Below are positions 42,681-50,672 of a DNA stretch of 64,000 bases, piece after piece. The translations under genes were made by a program, and so were the position numbers. This DNA is from Desulfosporosinus lacus DSM 15449. GTDB taxonomy: Bacteria; Bacillota; Desulfitobacteriia; Desulfitobacteriales; Desulfitobacteriaceae. Each line of letters begins with the position of its first letter. Within the stretch, counting starts at the first letter, position 1. Location: positions 1-64,000 of the forward strand of contig NZ_FQXJ01000012.1 in NCBI RefSeq assembly GCF_900129935.1, given 5' to 3'. Below the pieces are notes generated by a model. It ran no database searches. It saw nothing but the letters and a program-made list of their open reading frames with translations, and was not told the DNA's origin.

Positions 42681-42731
42681 TTGACATATGCTCAACTGAC
42701 AACTTATAATAATCATATCAGTTGTCAGTTG
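42681..42731 (+). promoter_or_regulatory. Promoter with perfect 11-bp inverted repeat before c-di-AMP riboswitch 2
   Basis: TTGACA (42681-42686), 18-bp spacer, TATAAT (42705-42710). CAACTGACAAC (42693-42703) and GTTGTCAGTTG (42721-42731) form a perfect inverted repeat with a 17-bp spacer that brackets the -10. This is a convincing operator. Confidence 0.75.
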
Positions 42732-42744
42732 TTCCAACTAAATA

Positions 42745-42873
42745 GTTAAGGACGCGCTGAGTTCCGCACAAATGGGGAAACGGGGGACCCATCTTTTTGG
42801 GGTGAATCCGGCTTTTGCCGGTAGGGTTGTATCTTTTGCCCGAATCCGTCAGCTAACTTCGTAAGCGCTTACA
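42745..42873 (+). promoter_or_regulatory. c-di-AMP riboswitch 2 (ydaO/yuaA class)
   Basis: Signatures: AACGGGGGACCC, TTGGGGTGAATCC, GGC-TTTT-GCC hairpin with GTAGGG, and CGAATCCGTCAGCTAACTTCGTAAGCGC. Downstream is a 12-bp perfect stem (CGTAAAGGGTCC / GGACCCTTTACG, 42889-42930) without T-run, then a second hairpin over the RBS region of the YopX-like gene. Confidence 0.93.
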
Positions 42874-42949
42874 AGAGAGAAAAAACTTCGTAAAGGGTCC
42901 TGCGTCTAGTTCAACGCGGGACCCTTTACGCATTATTGAGAGGAGGGAA

Positions 42950-42996
42950 GGCGCATTCCTCTCCCACTAATAGAGAAGATGGGGGAGGAATGCGCC
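42950..42996 (+). promoter_or_regulatory. Hairpin enclosing the ribosome binding site of the YopX-like gene
   Basis: GGCGCATTCCTC (42950-42961) pairs with GAGGAATGCGCC (42985-42996); the stem is extended by CCC/GGG. The right arm contains GGGGGAGG, the only Shine-Dalgarno-like sequence before the TTG start. Confidence 0.55.
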
Positions 42997-43000
42997 GACG

Positions 43001-43378
43001 TTGTTGAAAGAAATTAAATTTAGAGTTTGGGACAAGGTTAGGCTGAAAATGTTTAAGCCACAAGCTATAACATTCGATACACAGATGCAAGCTCCATTTG
43101 CTATAAGTATTCCCGGTCGTTCGTGGGAACCAGCGGAAAAATTTGAATTGTTGCAGTGGACCGGTTTATTTGATGCCAATGAAACGGATGTCTATGAAGG
43201 TGATTTTATGAAAATTTCATCTGCAATTTACAAAGTGATTTGGAATAAATCAATAGGGAGTTTCGAACTTGTTGAGATAGGAAGCTCTTTAAATCGAAAG
43301 ATCAGTGATGTAGAGATTGGTGATATTGTAGGAAATCAGTATCAAAATGCTGATCTCCTACAAATAGCAGCTCCATGA
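43001..43378 (+). CDS. YopX-like protein behind c-di-AMP riboswitch 2
   Basis: 125 aa. KEIKFRVWDKVRLKMFKP, LLQWTGLFDANETDVYEGDF and DIVGNQYQ match the YopX family, known from Bacillus phages and prophages, function unknown. Here no other phage gene is near. The start is TTG 43001 or 43004. Upstream come a regulated promoter, a c-di-AMP riboswitch and a hairpin sequestering the RBS, an unusual degree of control for such a gene. Confidence 0.75.
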   Translation: MLKEIKFRVWDKVRLKMFKPQAITFDTQMQAPFAISIPGRSWEPAEKFELLQWTGLFDANETDVYEGDFMKISSAIYKVIWNKSIGSFELVEIGSSLNRKISDVEIGDIVGNQYQNADLLQIAAP

Positions 43379-43489
43379 TTGAATACGAATATAACCGGAA
43401 TTATAGGCAATTAGTACAATCCAGAGAAAGATTGGTACCATCGCATCAAAGTATTTAGATGGAAAAGGATACCGCTGAGGGAGGGTAAA

Positions 43490-44200
43490 ATGTCTTATTG
43501 TGGTAAGGTTCTGTTGGTTGATGACGACCAAAATGTATTGGAACTGGTCAAGTTATATGGTGAAAGGGAAGGTTTTAAAGTTATTGGGGTAAGCAACGGT
43601 GACTTGGTGCTAGCGGCATTCGACCGAGAAAATCCTGATGTGGTAATACTGGATATCATGCTTCCGGGTCAGGATGGGCTTACAATATGCCGCAATCTAA
43701 GGTCGATACGCATGGTTCCTATCATCATGCTTACAGCCAAGGGAGAGGAAGCAGACCGTGTTTTGGGACTGGAAATGGGAGCCGATGACTATGTTGCTAA
43801 ACCTTTCAGTCCCCGAGAATTGGTAGCGAGAATTAAAGCGTTACTGCGCCGTACTCAACCTGTGGATACAGCGACGAATTGGAAATTGAAATACCCCGGG
43901 TTAGAAATCCTGGCCGATTCCAGGACAGTTTTGATTGAGGATCAACAAATTGAAGTCACTCCCAGAGAATACGATTTGCTCTACTACCTGGCCCAGAATC
44001 CGCGCCGGGTTTTTAGCAGAGAGGATCTGCTGGCGGCTGTCTGGGGGTATGATTTCTTCGGTGATGAGCGTACGATAGATGTCCACATTCGCAGGTTGAG
44101 GACCAAGCTGGCACCTTTGCCGTTTGAATACTTGACAACTGTATGGGGTGTGGGATACCAGTTTACACCTCCTGCAAAAAGGGGAGAGACCGTGTCGTGA
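43490..44200 (+). CDS. OmpR/PhoB-family response regulator
   Basis: 236 aa. Receiver domain with VDDDQ, phosphoacceptor Asp in DVVILDIMLPG (about residue 54), conserved Thr/Lys (MLTAKG, VAKPFSP), then a winged helix (VTPREYDLLYYLAQNPRRVFSREDLLAAVWGY). GGGAGGG lies 7 bases before the ATG. Its stop overlaps the GTG of the kinase. Confidence 0.95.
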   Translation: MSYCGKVLLVDDDQNVLELVKLYGEREGFKVIGVSNGDLVLAAFDRENPDVVILDIMLPGQDGLTICRNLRSIRMVPIIMLTAKGEEADRVLGLEMGADDYVAKPFSPRELVARIKALLRRTQPVDTATNWKLKYPGLEILADSRTVLIEDQQIEVTPREYDLLYYLAQNPRRVFSREDLLAAVWGYDFFGDERTIDVHIRRLRTKLAPLPFEYLTTVWGVGYQFTPPAKRGETVS

Positions 44201-45774
44201 ATACTTATCGACAGCAGGGCAGGGAAAAACTTCAGTTGATAATCCGTGCCCTGCATCAGTTTTTGCTCATTAGTAAACGCATACTTCAGGAACAATTCAA
44301 CAAAAATCTTTACACCAGGATACTGTTCACCAATGTTACGGCTTTTGTTATCGCTCTGATTGTCCTGATGATGTTTTCCAGCTTTGTGGTGAAGCAGGTA
44401 ACCTATGATCAGGTTCAACAGGAATTGTTACGTAAGGCCAAACGAGTAAACTTTGCCTTGCTCCAGCAGACGGACAGCGCGTGGAGTATTCCACCTGACC
44501 AGCTAAAAAGCAGTCAGATTCAGGCCCAACAGGATTTCTTGAAATATCTGGCTGATATCTTTGACGCTAAGATTACGATTTTTGACATGACAGGAAAGAT
44601 TACGGCTACCTCGGCAGAGCAGGAAATGGTGCCCGGTAGCAAGATAGAGGAGAAATACATTGAAATACTCAAAAACAAAAATGGTTCAATTGCGACGACC
44701 CAAACAGTAGATTCTGATACCGATCAGCCGATTTTTGTCACCGTTGTGCCCATGGGGAACAACAAGGATGCCATTGAAAACGGGATCCTGCTGGAAACGA
44801 AATCATCTAATCTTGACCTTGCTTTAAGCAAAATGCGTTTGTACATGGTTATCGGGGGAATGATCATCCTGCTGTTTATTATTTTCATTTCCGTCTACCT
44901 GGCTATGTATATTTCCAGGCCGATTTCCCGTTTGACTGCCACTGTGGCAGAGATCAGCAGAGGGAGTTATGTTCTGAGCGATAAGGACCAGCCTCTGGAT
45001 GAAATCAATGACCTTGGCGGACAGCTTAATAAATTGGCGGAAAGACTCCAGAAGGTACAGACTGAAAGTCGCAGGGTGGAAGAAGAAAGAGCCCGTTTAT
45101 TTGCGGAGATATCCCATGAGTTACGTACCCCGCTGACTGCCGTGCAAGGCTTTGTCGAGGCTATCCGGGACGGTATCGTGCAAGATGAGGCTATACAGGA
45201 GAGGTATTTAGACACGATTTACACGCAAACGATTCATATCAGCAGACTGATAGATGACATCTTGGAATTAAGCCGCCTGGAAAGCGGCAATCTAACGGTT
45301 GAAAAACTACCTGTGGACTTGAACGCTCTGGCCCACGGTGTGGCTATATCCATGGAGCCTCTGGCTAATCGCACGAACACCTCGATCCTTTTGGACCAAA
45401 AAACAGAGAAAGCCATCGTACTCGGGGACGCTGACCGGATGGAACAGGTTATCAGGAATCTACTGAAAAATGCGACTAGGGCCACGGAGAACGGCACCAT
45501 CAGGGTTGGCGTAGAGACCCGACAAGGTAAAGTGGAACTGAGCATTGAGGATAATGGTATTGGCATATCGCCCGAGGATCTGCCTCACATATGGAAAAGG
45601 TTTTATCGGATCAAGAACCAACGTGCTGATCACATGCAGGAAAAAGGCAGCGGTCTGGGGCTGGTGATTGTGAAAAAGCTGGTTCAGTTACAAGGCGGCA
45701 ACATTGATGTGGCAAGCCAGTTAGGAAAGGGGACAACTTTTCACATAAGTTTCCCATCTTTTGAGAAGAATTAG
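44197..45774 (+). CDS. Sensor histidine kinase (HAMP-containing)
   Basis: 525 aa from GTG 44197. Two membrane helices (about 45-68 and 225-250) frame an extracytoplasmic domain; then HAMP, HisKA with His in ISHELRTPLTAVQGF, and HATPase with N box (NLLKNATRATENG), DNGIGIS and GSGLGLVIVKKL. Partner of the response regulator upstream. Signal unknown; the VicK/BaeS-like architecture does not tell. Confidence 0.93.
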   Translation: MNTYRQQGREKLQLIIRALHQFLLISKRILQEQFNKNLYTRILFTNVTAFVIALIVLMMFSSFVVKQVTYDQVQQELLRKAKRVNFALLQQTDSAWSIPPDQLKSSQIQAQQDFLKYLADIFDAKITIFDMTGKITATSAEQEMVPGSKIEEKYIEILKNKNGSIATTQTVDSDTDQPIFVTVVPMGNNKDAIENGILLETKSSNLDLALSKMRLYMVIGGMIILLFIIFISVYLAMYISRPISRLTATVAEISRGSYVLSDKDQPLDEINDLGGQLNKLAERLQKVQTESRRVEEERARLFAEISHELRTPLTAVQGFVEAIRDGIVQDEAIQERYLDTIYTQTIHISRLIDDILELSRLESGNLTVEKLPVDLNALAHGVAISMEPLANRTNTSILLDQKTEKAIVLGDADRMEQVIRNLLKNATRATENGTIRVGVETRQGKVELSIEDNGIGISPEDLPHIWKRFYRIKNQRADHMQEKGSGLGLVIVKKLVQLQGGNIDVASQLGKGTTFHISFPSFEKN

Positions 45775-45835
45775 ACTGTTTTTCCTCTGCTTGGTTCAGT
45801 GCATGCTGGACTGGGACAACCCACGTAAAGCATAG

Positions 45836-46090
45836 ATGATAGGAGTGTCTATCTCAAAGGAAATGCGTGGTCAAGGGCTGGGAACAGAATTGATCGAAAA
45901 AAGTTTGCAAGCGTTAGCCAACGAGAATATAGAAGAGGTTGAATTGACTGTGGACGCGACAAATGTTGCTGCCAACGGTTATCGGTCATTACTGTCCGGA
46001 AACCGTTGGCATTTTTATGTCTTTGAATGGTTGTCTCTGGGCTATCCCAGTCTTGTAACATTTATTAATATTTTAGAAAAGAATTTTTAA
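45836..46090 (+). pseudogene. GNAT acetyltransferase fragment
   Basis: SISKEMRGQGLGTELIEKSL is the acetyl-CoA pyrophosphate-binding motif of GNAT enzymes, and VELTVDATNVAANGYRSLL the following strand. Upstream strands are missing and the rest (LGYPSLVTFINILEKNF) does not match, so this is a relic. Confidence 0.7.
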
Positions 46091-46336
46091 GGTTAGGTAA
46101 AAGCCGGTTAATATTTCTTGAGTATAATTAAAAGGTCAGCTCCTCTCCTCTCATTTGTATGACCCCTGGCGCGGGAAGCAGATTTCCGGCGCTGGGCGGT
46201 CTATTCTTAATCTCGAGCACAGAAAAGATATCCCCTCCTTGATGCAAAGTTAGGCGCTGTGAATGATCATTGTCCTGTGCAGGTGAGCGAACATGGTTAT
46301 CCGGACTAAACACAAGTTATTAGGGAGTTGATAGCA

Positions 46337-46549
46337 TTGACTTGTCCCTTGTGCGGAGCGCACGACACTGGCCGCATCGGCCGTAACCGTTATTATTGTC
46401 ACGAGTGCTGTCTTGAATGGACAAAGAACAGTGGTGAGCTGAAAATTTATCACATTGGTCCAGACGGGAAAGCTTTCCAGCTGAAAGGCGAGCAGGCCCT
46501 TGAAGCTGCGATTCGCTATAGTCAGAGGTTAAGATTTGTTTATTTGTGA
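46337..46549 (+). CDS. Small zinc-ribbon protein
   Basis: 70 aa. CPLCGAHDTGRIGRNRYYCHECCLEW is a Cys4 zinc ribbon, followed by a small beta-rich domain (ELKIYHIGPDGKAFQLKG). TTG 46337 is chosen because AGGGAG lies 8-9 bases upstream. Not assigned to a family; probably a nucleic-acid or protein-binding factor. Confidence 0.65.
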   Translation: MTCPLCGAHDTGRIGRNRYYCHECCLEWTKNSGELKIYHIGPDGKAFQLKGEQALEAAIRYSQRLRFVYL

Positions 46550-46711
46550 ACTATGCCAACGGTTATCGACTATTGTTCTATGATCAAACGCTGAAACCTT
46601 TGTAAAGAAAGCATTTAGTGAAAAACAAAAAATGATTCTGAGAAAAGATGGAATTAACTGAGGCTACAGATTTTTGTACAGGAGTTAGTAAATCTGATAT
46701 CTCAATGTTCT

Positions 46712-46748
46712 AAAAGTGGCTGAGGATCTATTCCTCAGCCACTTTTAT
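46712..46748. terminator. Terminator at the 3' end of the Met-rich sensor kinase
   Basis: AAAAGTGGCTGAGGA-TCTAT-TCCTCAGCCACTTTT; overlaps the last codons of the minus-strand kinase and can also end plus-strand transcription. Confidence 0.85.
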
Positions 46749-48125
46749 CTTTTTAGGAAGCTTGATGACGAATTCCGTCTCCTGACCGACTTTACTCTGT
46801 ACTGAGATCGTACCTTGATGGAGGTCCGTAATCTGACGGACCAGCGCCAGACCAATTCCGGTCCCCCCTGTCACACGGGTTCGGGATTGGTCAGCTCGGT
46901 AAAAACGCTCGAATATTAAAGGTAGGTCGTCTTCCGAAATGCCTATACCTGTGTTCATAATCTTGATTTCAGCATAATCCGGCGTTTGTGCAAGAGTAAC
47001 GCTAATCTGACCGCCTGGGTTTGAGTATCGATAGGCATTGTGGAGCAGATTATAGAAGAGTCGAGTCAGAAGGCGTTCATCCCCCACCGCAGTAACGGGT
47101 TTCTCGGGAGTGTTCCAATTTAGAGTCAATTCTTTTTCCTGGATAAGAGGGTAAAGGCTGTGTGTGATTTTCTCAAGAAGATGTGTTATGTCCACAAGTT
47201 CAAGCTTTAGGTGTAATCCGCCTATTTCAGCAACATTTAGGTCTTTTAGATCGCTTGACAAGTCAACTAGACGGTTAATCTCCTCATTTATAGAAGAGAG
47301 ATTTTCATGATTGGCAGGAAGGACGTTGTCTTGGAAGGCTTCAATATAGCTTTTGATCGAGGTCAAGGGAGTGCGCAGTTCGTGGGCAATATCGGCGGTA
47401 AACTGTTTACGCATGGTTTCTTGCCGATTTAAATTGTCAGCCATCGCATTAAAAGCGTCTGCCAGTTGCCCGACCTCGTCTTTGGAACGAAGGGAAACGC
47501 GTTCCTCAAGATGTCCATGACCAATACGATTGGCGGCTTGTGTTAAGCGTTTGAGTGGAGCGACGAGCCTGCGGCTTGTAAAGTAACTGAGAAGAATCCC
47601 AAATAGAAGGGCCAATCCTCCAGCGAAAAGCAGAGAGCGAAAGACTGCAGATTGGAAGCGGAGATCTTGGGGATTGAGACTCTGTGCGGTAGCAGGGTAG
47701 CGGACCTCTGCTATGGCTAAATTGCCGAGGGGTCCTGACACTGTGAAGGTTTTAGTTTTCCAATTTGTAGTGGTTTGGGAAGACATACCCATGCCCATAC
47801 CCATACCCATTTGGCCCTGACCGTGCATCATATTATCCATGGGGTTGCTTAACGTGGCAATGAGCTTGCCCTTGGGATCTGTTAGAGTAACAACTGTACC
47901 CATCGGGAGGGTATGACTTACTTCGTTTAGAAGTGCAGGATCCCAAGTGCCTGTGGTCTGATATAGCGAACTCAGACGTAAGGGTAACTGTTCCAAAGTC
48001 GCTTCATTAACCTGAGTCAAGTAATTACTAAACTGCTGTTTGAAGACAAAGTTCACGGAAAGCATGCTGAAAGTTAAGGTTATCAGCGCGATGATCAAGG
48101 TGGAAAGAAACAATTTTGTGCGCAT
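46728..48125 (-). CDS. Sensor histidine kinase with Met-rich sensor loop
   Basis: 465 aa from ATG 48125 (GGGGGGA upstream, just after the response regulator stop). Two membrane helices (about 5-27 and 165-185), HAMP, HisKA with His in IAHELRTPLTSIKSY and HATPase with GTGIGLALVRQI. The extracytoplasmic domain includes MMHGQGQMGMGMGMGM (residues about 99-114), a Met/Gly/His run typical of Cu(I)/Ag(I)-binding segments. Operon with the regulator upstream. Metal sensing is inference. Confidence 0.9.
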   Translation of the reverse strand: MRTKLFLSTLIIALITLTFSMLSVNFVFKQQFSNYLTQVNEATLEQLPLRLSSLYQTTGTWDPALLNEVSHTLPMGTVVTLTDPKGKLIATLSNPMDNMMHGQGQMGMGMGMGMSSQTTTNWKTKTFTVSGPLGNLAIAEVRYPATAQSLNPQDLRFQSAVFRSLLFAGGLALLFGILLSYFTSRRLVAPLKRLTQAANRIGHGHLEERVSLRSKDEVGQLADAFNAMADNLNRQETMRKQFTADIAHELRTPLTSIKSYIEAFQDNVLPANHENLSSINEEINRLVDLSSDLKDLNVAEIGGLHLKLELVDITHLLEKITHSLYPLIQEKELTLNWNTPEKPVTAVGDERLLTRLFYNLLHNAYRYSNPGGQISVTLAQTPDYAEIKIMNTGIGISEDDLPLIFERFYRADQSRTRVTGGTGIGLALVRQITDLHQGTISVQSKVGQETEFVIKLPKKIKVAEE

Positions 48126-48126
48126 T

Positions 48127-48819
48127 TTATCCCCCCGCATTCGGGTTAAACTTATAGCCAATACCGTAGACAGTCAAAATAATTTGTGGGTTGCCGGGAG
48201 TAGTTTCAATCTTTTGGCGGATCTTCTTAATATGAGCATCAATCACTCGGTCATCTCCGTCAAAGTTGTGCCCTTGAACAATTTCTACCAACTGACCTCG
48301 AGATAACACTCGTCCAGGATTTTTCGCTAAGGCACCCAGAATCTTAAATTCGGTTGGGGTCAACGAGATTTCTTGATCCTGCAGCCGAATCTCATACTGT
48401 ATGTTATCAATGGTGAGGCCATTGTCATAGGAAATTACGTCTGCAAGGGGTGCAGTATCATTATTTGCCCGACGTAAGACGGCACGTACCCGGGCAACCA
48501 CTTCACGAGGGCTAAAAGGTTTTGTAATGTAATCATCTGCACCGATACTTAAGCCTTGGATACGATCTTCTTCTTCGACTTTAGCAGTGAGCATGATAAT
48601 GGGTACGGAGGATATTTTGCGAATCTCGCGGCAAATTTCTGTTCCAGACATGCCAGGGAGCATTAGATCCAGAATCAGTAAGTCAAAGGGGTTTTCTTTA
48701 AACATGGTCAGAGCGACAAGTCCGTTAATAGCAGTGCTGACTTGAAAACCTTCTTGTTGAAGGTAAGCCTTAAGCACGGTGGTTATCTTTTTTTCATCAT
48801 CAACCAGTAAAATCCTCAT
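48127..48819 (-). CDS. OmpR-family response regulator
   Basis: 230 aa. Receiver domain: VDDEK, Asp in DLLILDLMLPG (about residue 52), MLTAKV, ITKPFSPREV; winged helix LTPTEFKILGALAKNPGRVLSRGQLVEIV. It starts the two-gene operon with the Met-rich kinase. Possible targets are the neighbouring thioredoxin/ABC/FeS cluster or the Met-rich proteins at 41 kb. Confidence 0.95.
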   Translation of the reverse strand: MRILLVDDEKKITTVLKAYLQQEGFQVSTAINGLVALTMFKENPFDLLILDLMLPGMSGTEICREIRKISSVPIIMLTAKVEEEDRIQGLSIGADDYITKPFSPREVVARVRAVLRRANNDTAPLADVISYDNGLTIDNIQYEIRLQDQEISLTPTEFKILGALAKNPGRVLSRGQLVEIVQGHNFDGDDRVIDAHIKKIRQKIETTPGNPQIILTVYGIGYKFNPNAGG

Positions 48820-49280
48820 CGATGGACTCCTCTCACTGACCCCGGCAATCCTGTTAGTCAGATGTTTCTTTACTTATATCAGAAGCTGGTTACCTGCGTG
48901 GAAAGATTAGAATTACGGCAATGGTACGCGGCGGTGTGGCGGAAGGGATCCATTAAGGTTTTCCTAAGGGATAATCAAACGAAGAAAAAATATCCTTGAG
49001 AGGGGGTAAAAGATTAAAATTAGTTCAAATCCAATTGACTAATTATATTTATTTTAATATAATAATTAATATAAGGTGCTAGGTAGAAACCAATTAACAT
49101 GTACAGGCAATTTTTCAATATTAGCTAATGTGATCCGAGTCACGATTAATTAGACAAGGGTTTGATATATTTGAGACAGGTTTTAGAATGCTAAGGAAGT
49201 TGTAATAAGTATACTATTTTTTCATTATAAATTTAAAAATAAATTTCTAGGGAGGGGTCTATATCGAAGGGCTAGATTTA
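48820..49280. other. AT-rich intergenic region
   Basis: No gene, repeat or obvious structured RNA seen. It presumably holds the promoter of the minus-strand two-component operon. Confidence 0.4.
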
Positions 49281-49397
49281 TTGGTAACATCCGTATGCTT
49301 CTCAGTTTTGGGTTATGTATTATGTTACCTTACTCTTTCAAGTAATAATAAACTCAAAACCCATAACAATAACTCAGAAGAATCCTTGGAAAGATGA
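49281..49397 (+). CDS. Possible single-pass membrane peptide (38 aa)
   Basis: TTG 49281 with AAGGG 9 bases upstream; the frame reads VTSVCFSVLGYVLCYLTL, a helix, then a polar tail (NNKLKTHNNNSEESLER). A stronger GGGAGGGG lies further upstream with only ATA/ATC codons at the right distance. Size and layout recall CcmD-like or other tiny membrane subunits. Uncertain. Confidence 0.35.
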   Translation: MVTSVCFSVLGYVLCYLTLSSNNKLKTHNNNSEESLER

Positions 49398-49416
49398 GAA
49401 TGCAGCTATTAGATTG

Positions 49417-50514
49417 CTAACTCCTTCGCGTGAAGAAGTATAAACCCAACACTATGAGCAGGCTGCCGCTCAGATAGGTAAAATAGTGCCCCCATTTTTG
49501 TAAACGGGGTAAACTCTTTAGAACCGCAGTAAAAGTTCCCGCAATAATCAGCGGCAGCCCATGACCAAGGCCATAGATAAAGAGCAATAAGGCGCCATAC
49601 CAAAGCATACCTTGACCAGCTACATAAGTCATCAGAACTGCTAACACGGGAGTGGCACAGGGGGAAGCTACCAGACCAAACAATAAGCCCACTCCAAAAG
49701 AACCAAAAACTCCGCCCCTTTTCTCGGGCATAGCCTGTAACCCCGGCAAATTAATATTGATAACGCCAATTAGCTGTAATCCCATGATAATTGAGAAAAG
49801 ACCAATAATATAAATCCAGGCAGGGCCAATCTGGCCAAAAGCTTTACCTAAAAGTGCGGCTGCTGTACCTAAGATAGCAAAGGTAACAGCCAGGCCTAGG
49901 ACGAAGGACACTGAAGTAATAAAGCCTTTTGTTTTAGAGGGTTTTTCCAAGCCGCCGATATACCCTAACATGACAGGTAACATCGACAATATGCAAGGAC
50001 TCAGACTGGTCATTAATCCCCCTAAGAAAACCAAAAGTATGATGGTTAAACCACCATTAGATAAAGCACGCGGGAGAGTGTCTTTAAAGAAGGATCCGTA
50101 CCAAGTATCATTTGGATTACCGGAGTTGAGAGCATTGTCTAAGGTACTTTTACTTTGAGGGCCAGAATCGTTATAAGTAACTTGCCCTTGCTCATTTATC
50201 ACGAAAAAAGCAGGGATATAGTAGATGCCAAATTGCTTAGCAAGAGCCTGTCCTTGAGGATCATCAATATCAACAACAATAAAGTTTATATTATTACTAT
50301 ATTTTTTCTCTAGAGCCAGCACCACGGGCTCCATGCTCCTACAGCTGGGTCACCATTTAGCATAAAACTCCAAGAAAGTTGGTTTGTCAGAGTTCTGGGC
50401 GTCCTGGAAAGCAACCATTGGTTGATTAGTTACGTGAAATTCTGAGGGACCAGTGTATCTGGGAATGACTAAAGCCATTACGGATAAAATTGCAACCGTT
50501 AGTATTATAAGCAA
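49417..50514 (-). CDS. Thioredoxin-CcdA fusion, probable selenoprotein (UxxC)
   Basis: About 365 aa if the in-frame TGA at 50350-50352 is read as selenocysteine. Order: signal anchor (LLIILTVAILSVMALVIP), thioredoxin domain with FLEFYAKW-U-PSC-RSMEPV where U replaces the first Cys of WCxxC (U55, C58), cis-Pro YYIPAFF, then six CcdA/DsbD-type helices with SLSPCILSMLP and ASPCATPVL. Coding sequence continues 160 bp upstream of the TGA, so a nonsense mutation is less likely than recoding. It should carry electrons from cytoplasmic thioredoxin to extracytoplasmic thiols. The upstream start is uncertain (TTG 50514 or a rarer codon near 50530 after GGGGTG). Confidence 0.82.
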
Positions 50515-50565
50515 TTTGATTTTTGTCTTTATAATAACACCCCATTATTATAATTTTAGTTTGCA

Positions 50566-50656
50566 AGTGTCGCTGCAACCAAGGATGGCGAGAAGCGACC
50601 GCCGGCCAAGGACGGCCAAGTGTCGCTGTAGCCAGGGATGGCGAGAAGTGACCCGC
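50566..50656. repeat. Two degenerate 36-bp direct repeats
   Basis: AAGTGTCGCTG-[C/T]A-[A/G]-CCA-[A/G]-GGATGGCGAG AAG-[C/T]-GACC occurs at 50566 and 50621, 55 bp apart. Each unit can fold through GTCGC/GCGAC and CCA/TGG. Located between the permease gene and the thioredoxin-CcdA gene. Confidence 0.7.
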
Positions 50657-50672
50657 AACTATCGGGATAAAT

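Noticed and set aside
45849-46061. Minus-strand ORF opposite the GNAT fragment
   Set aside because: Shadow of the plus-strand remnant; no RBS and atypical composition.
50334-50352. Treating the thioredoxin-CcdA gene as a pseudogene with a nonsense mutation, or as starting at ATG 50334
   Set aside because: The TGA is exactly at the redox Cys with intact coding sequence on both sides, and a start at 50334 would cut off the signal anchor and the active site.
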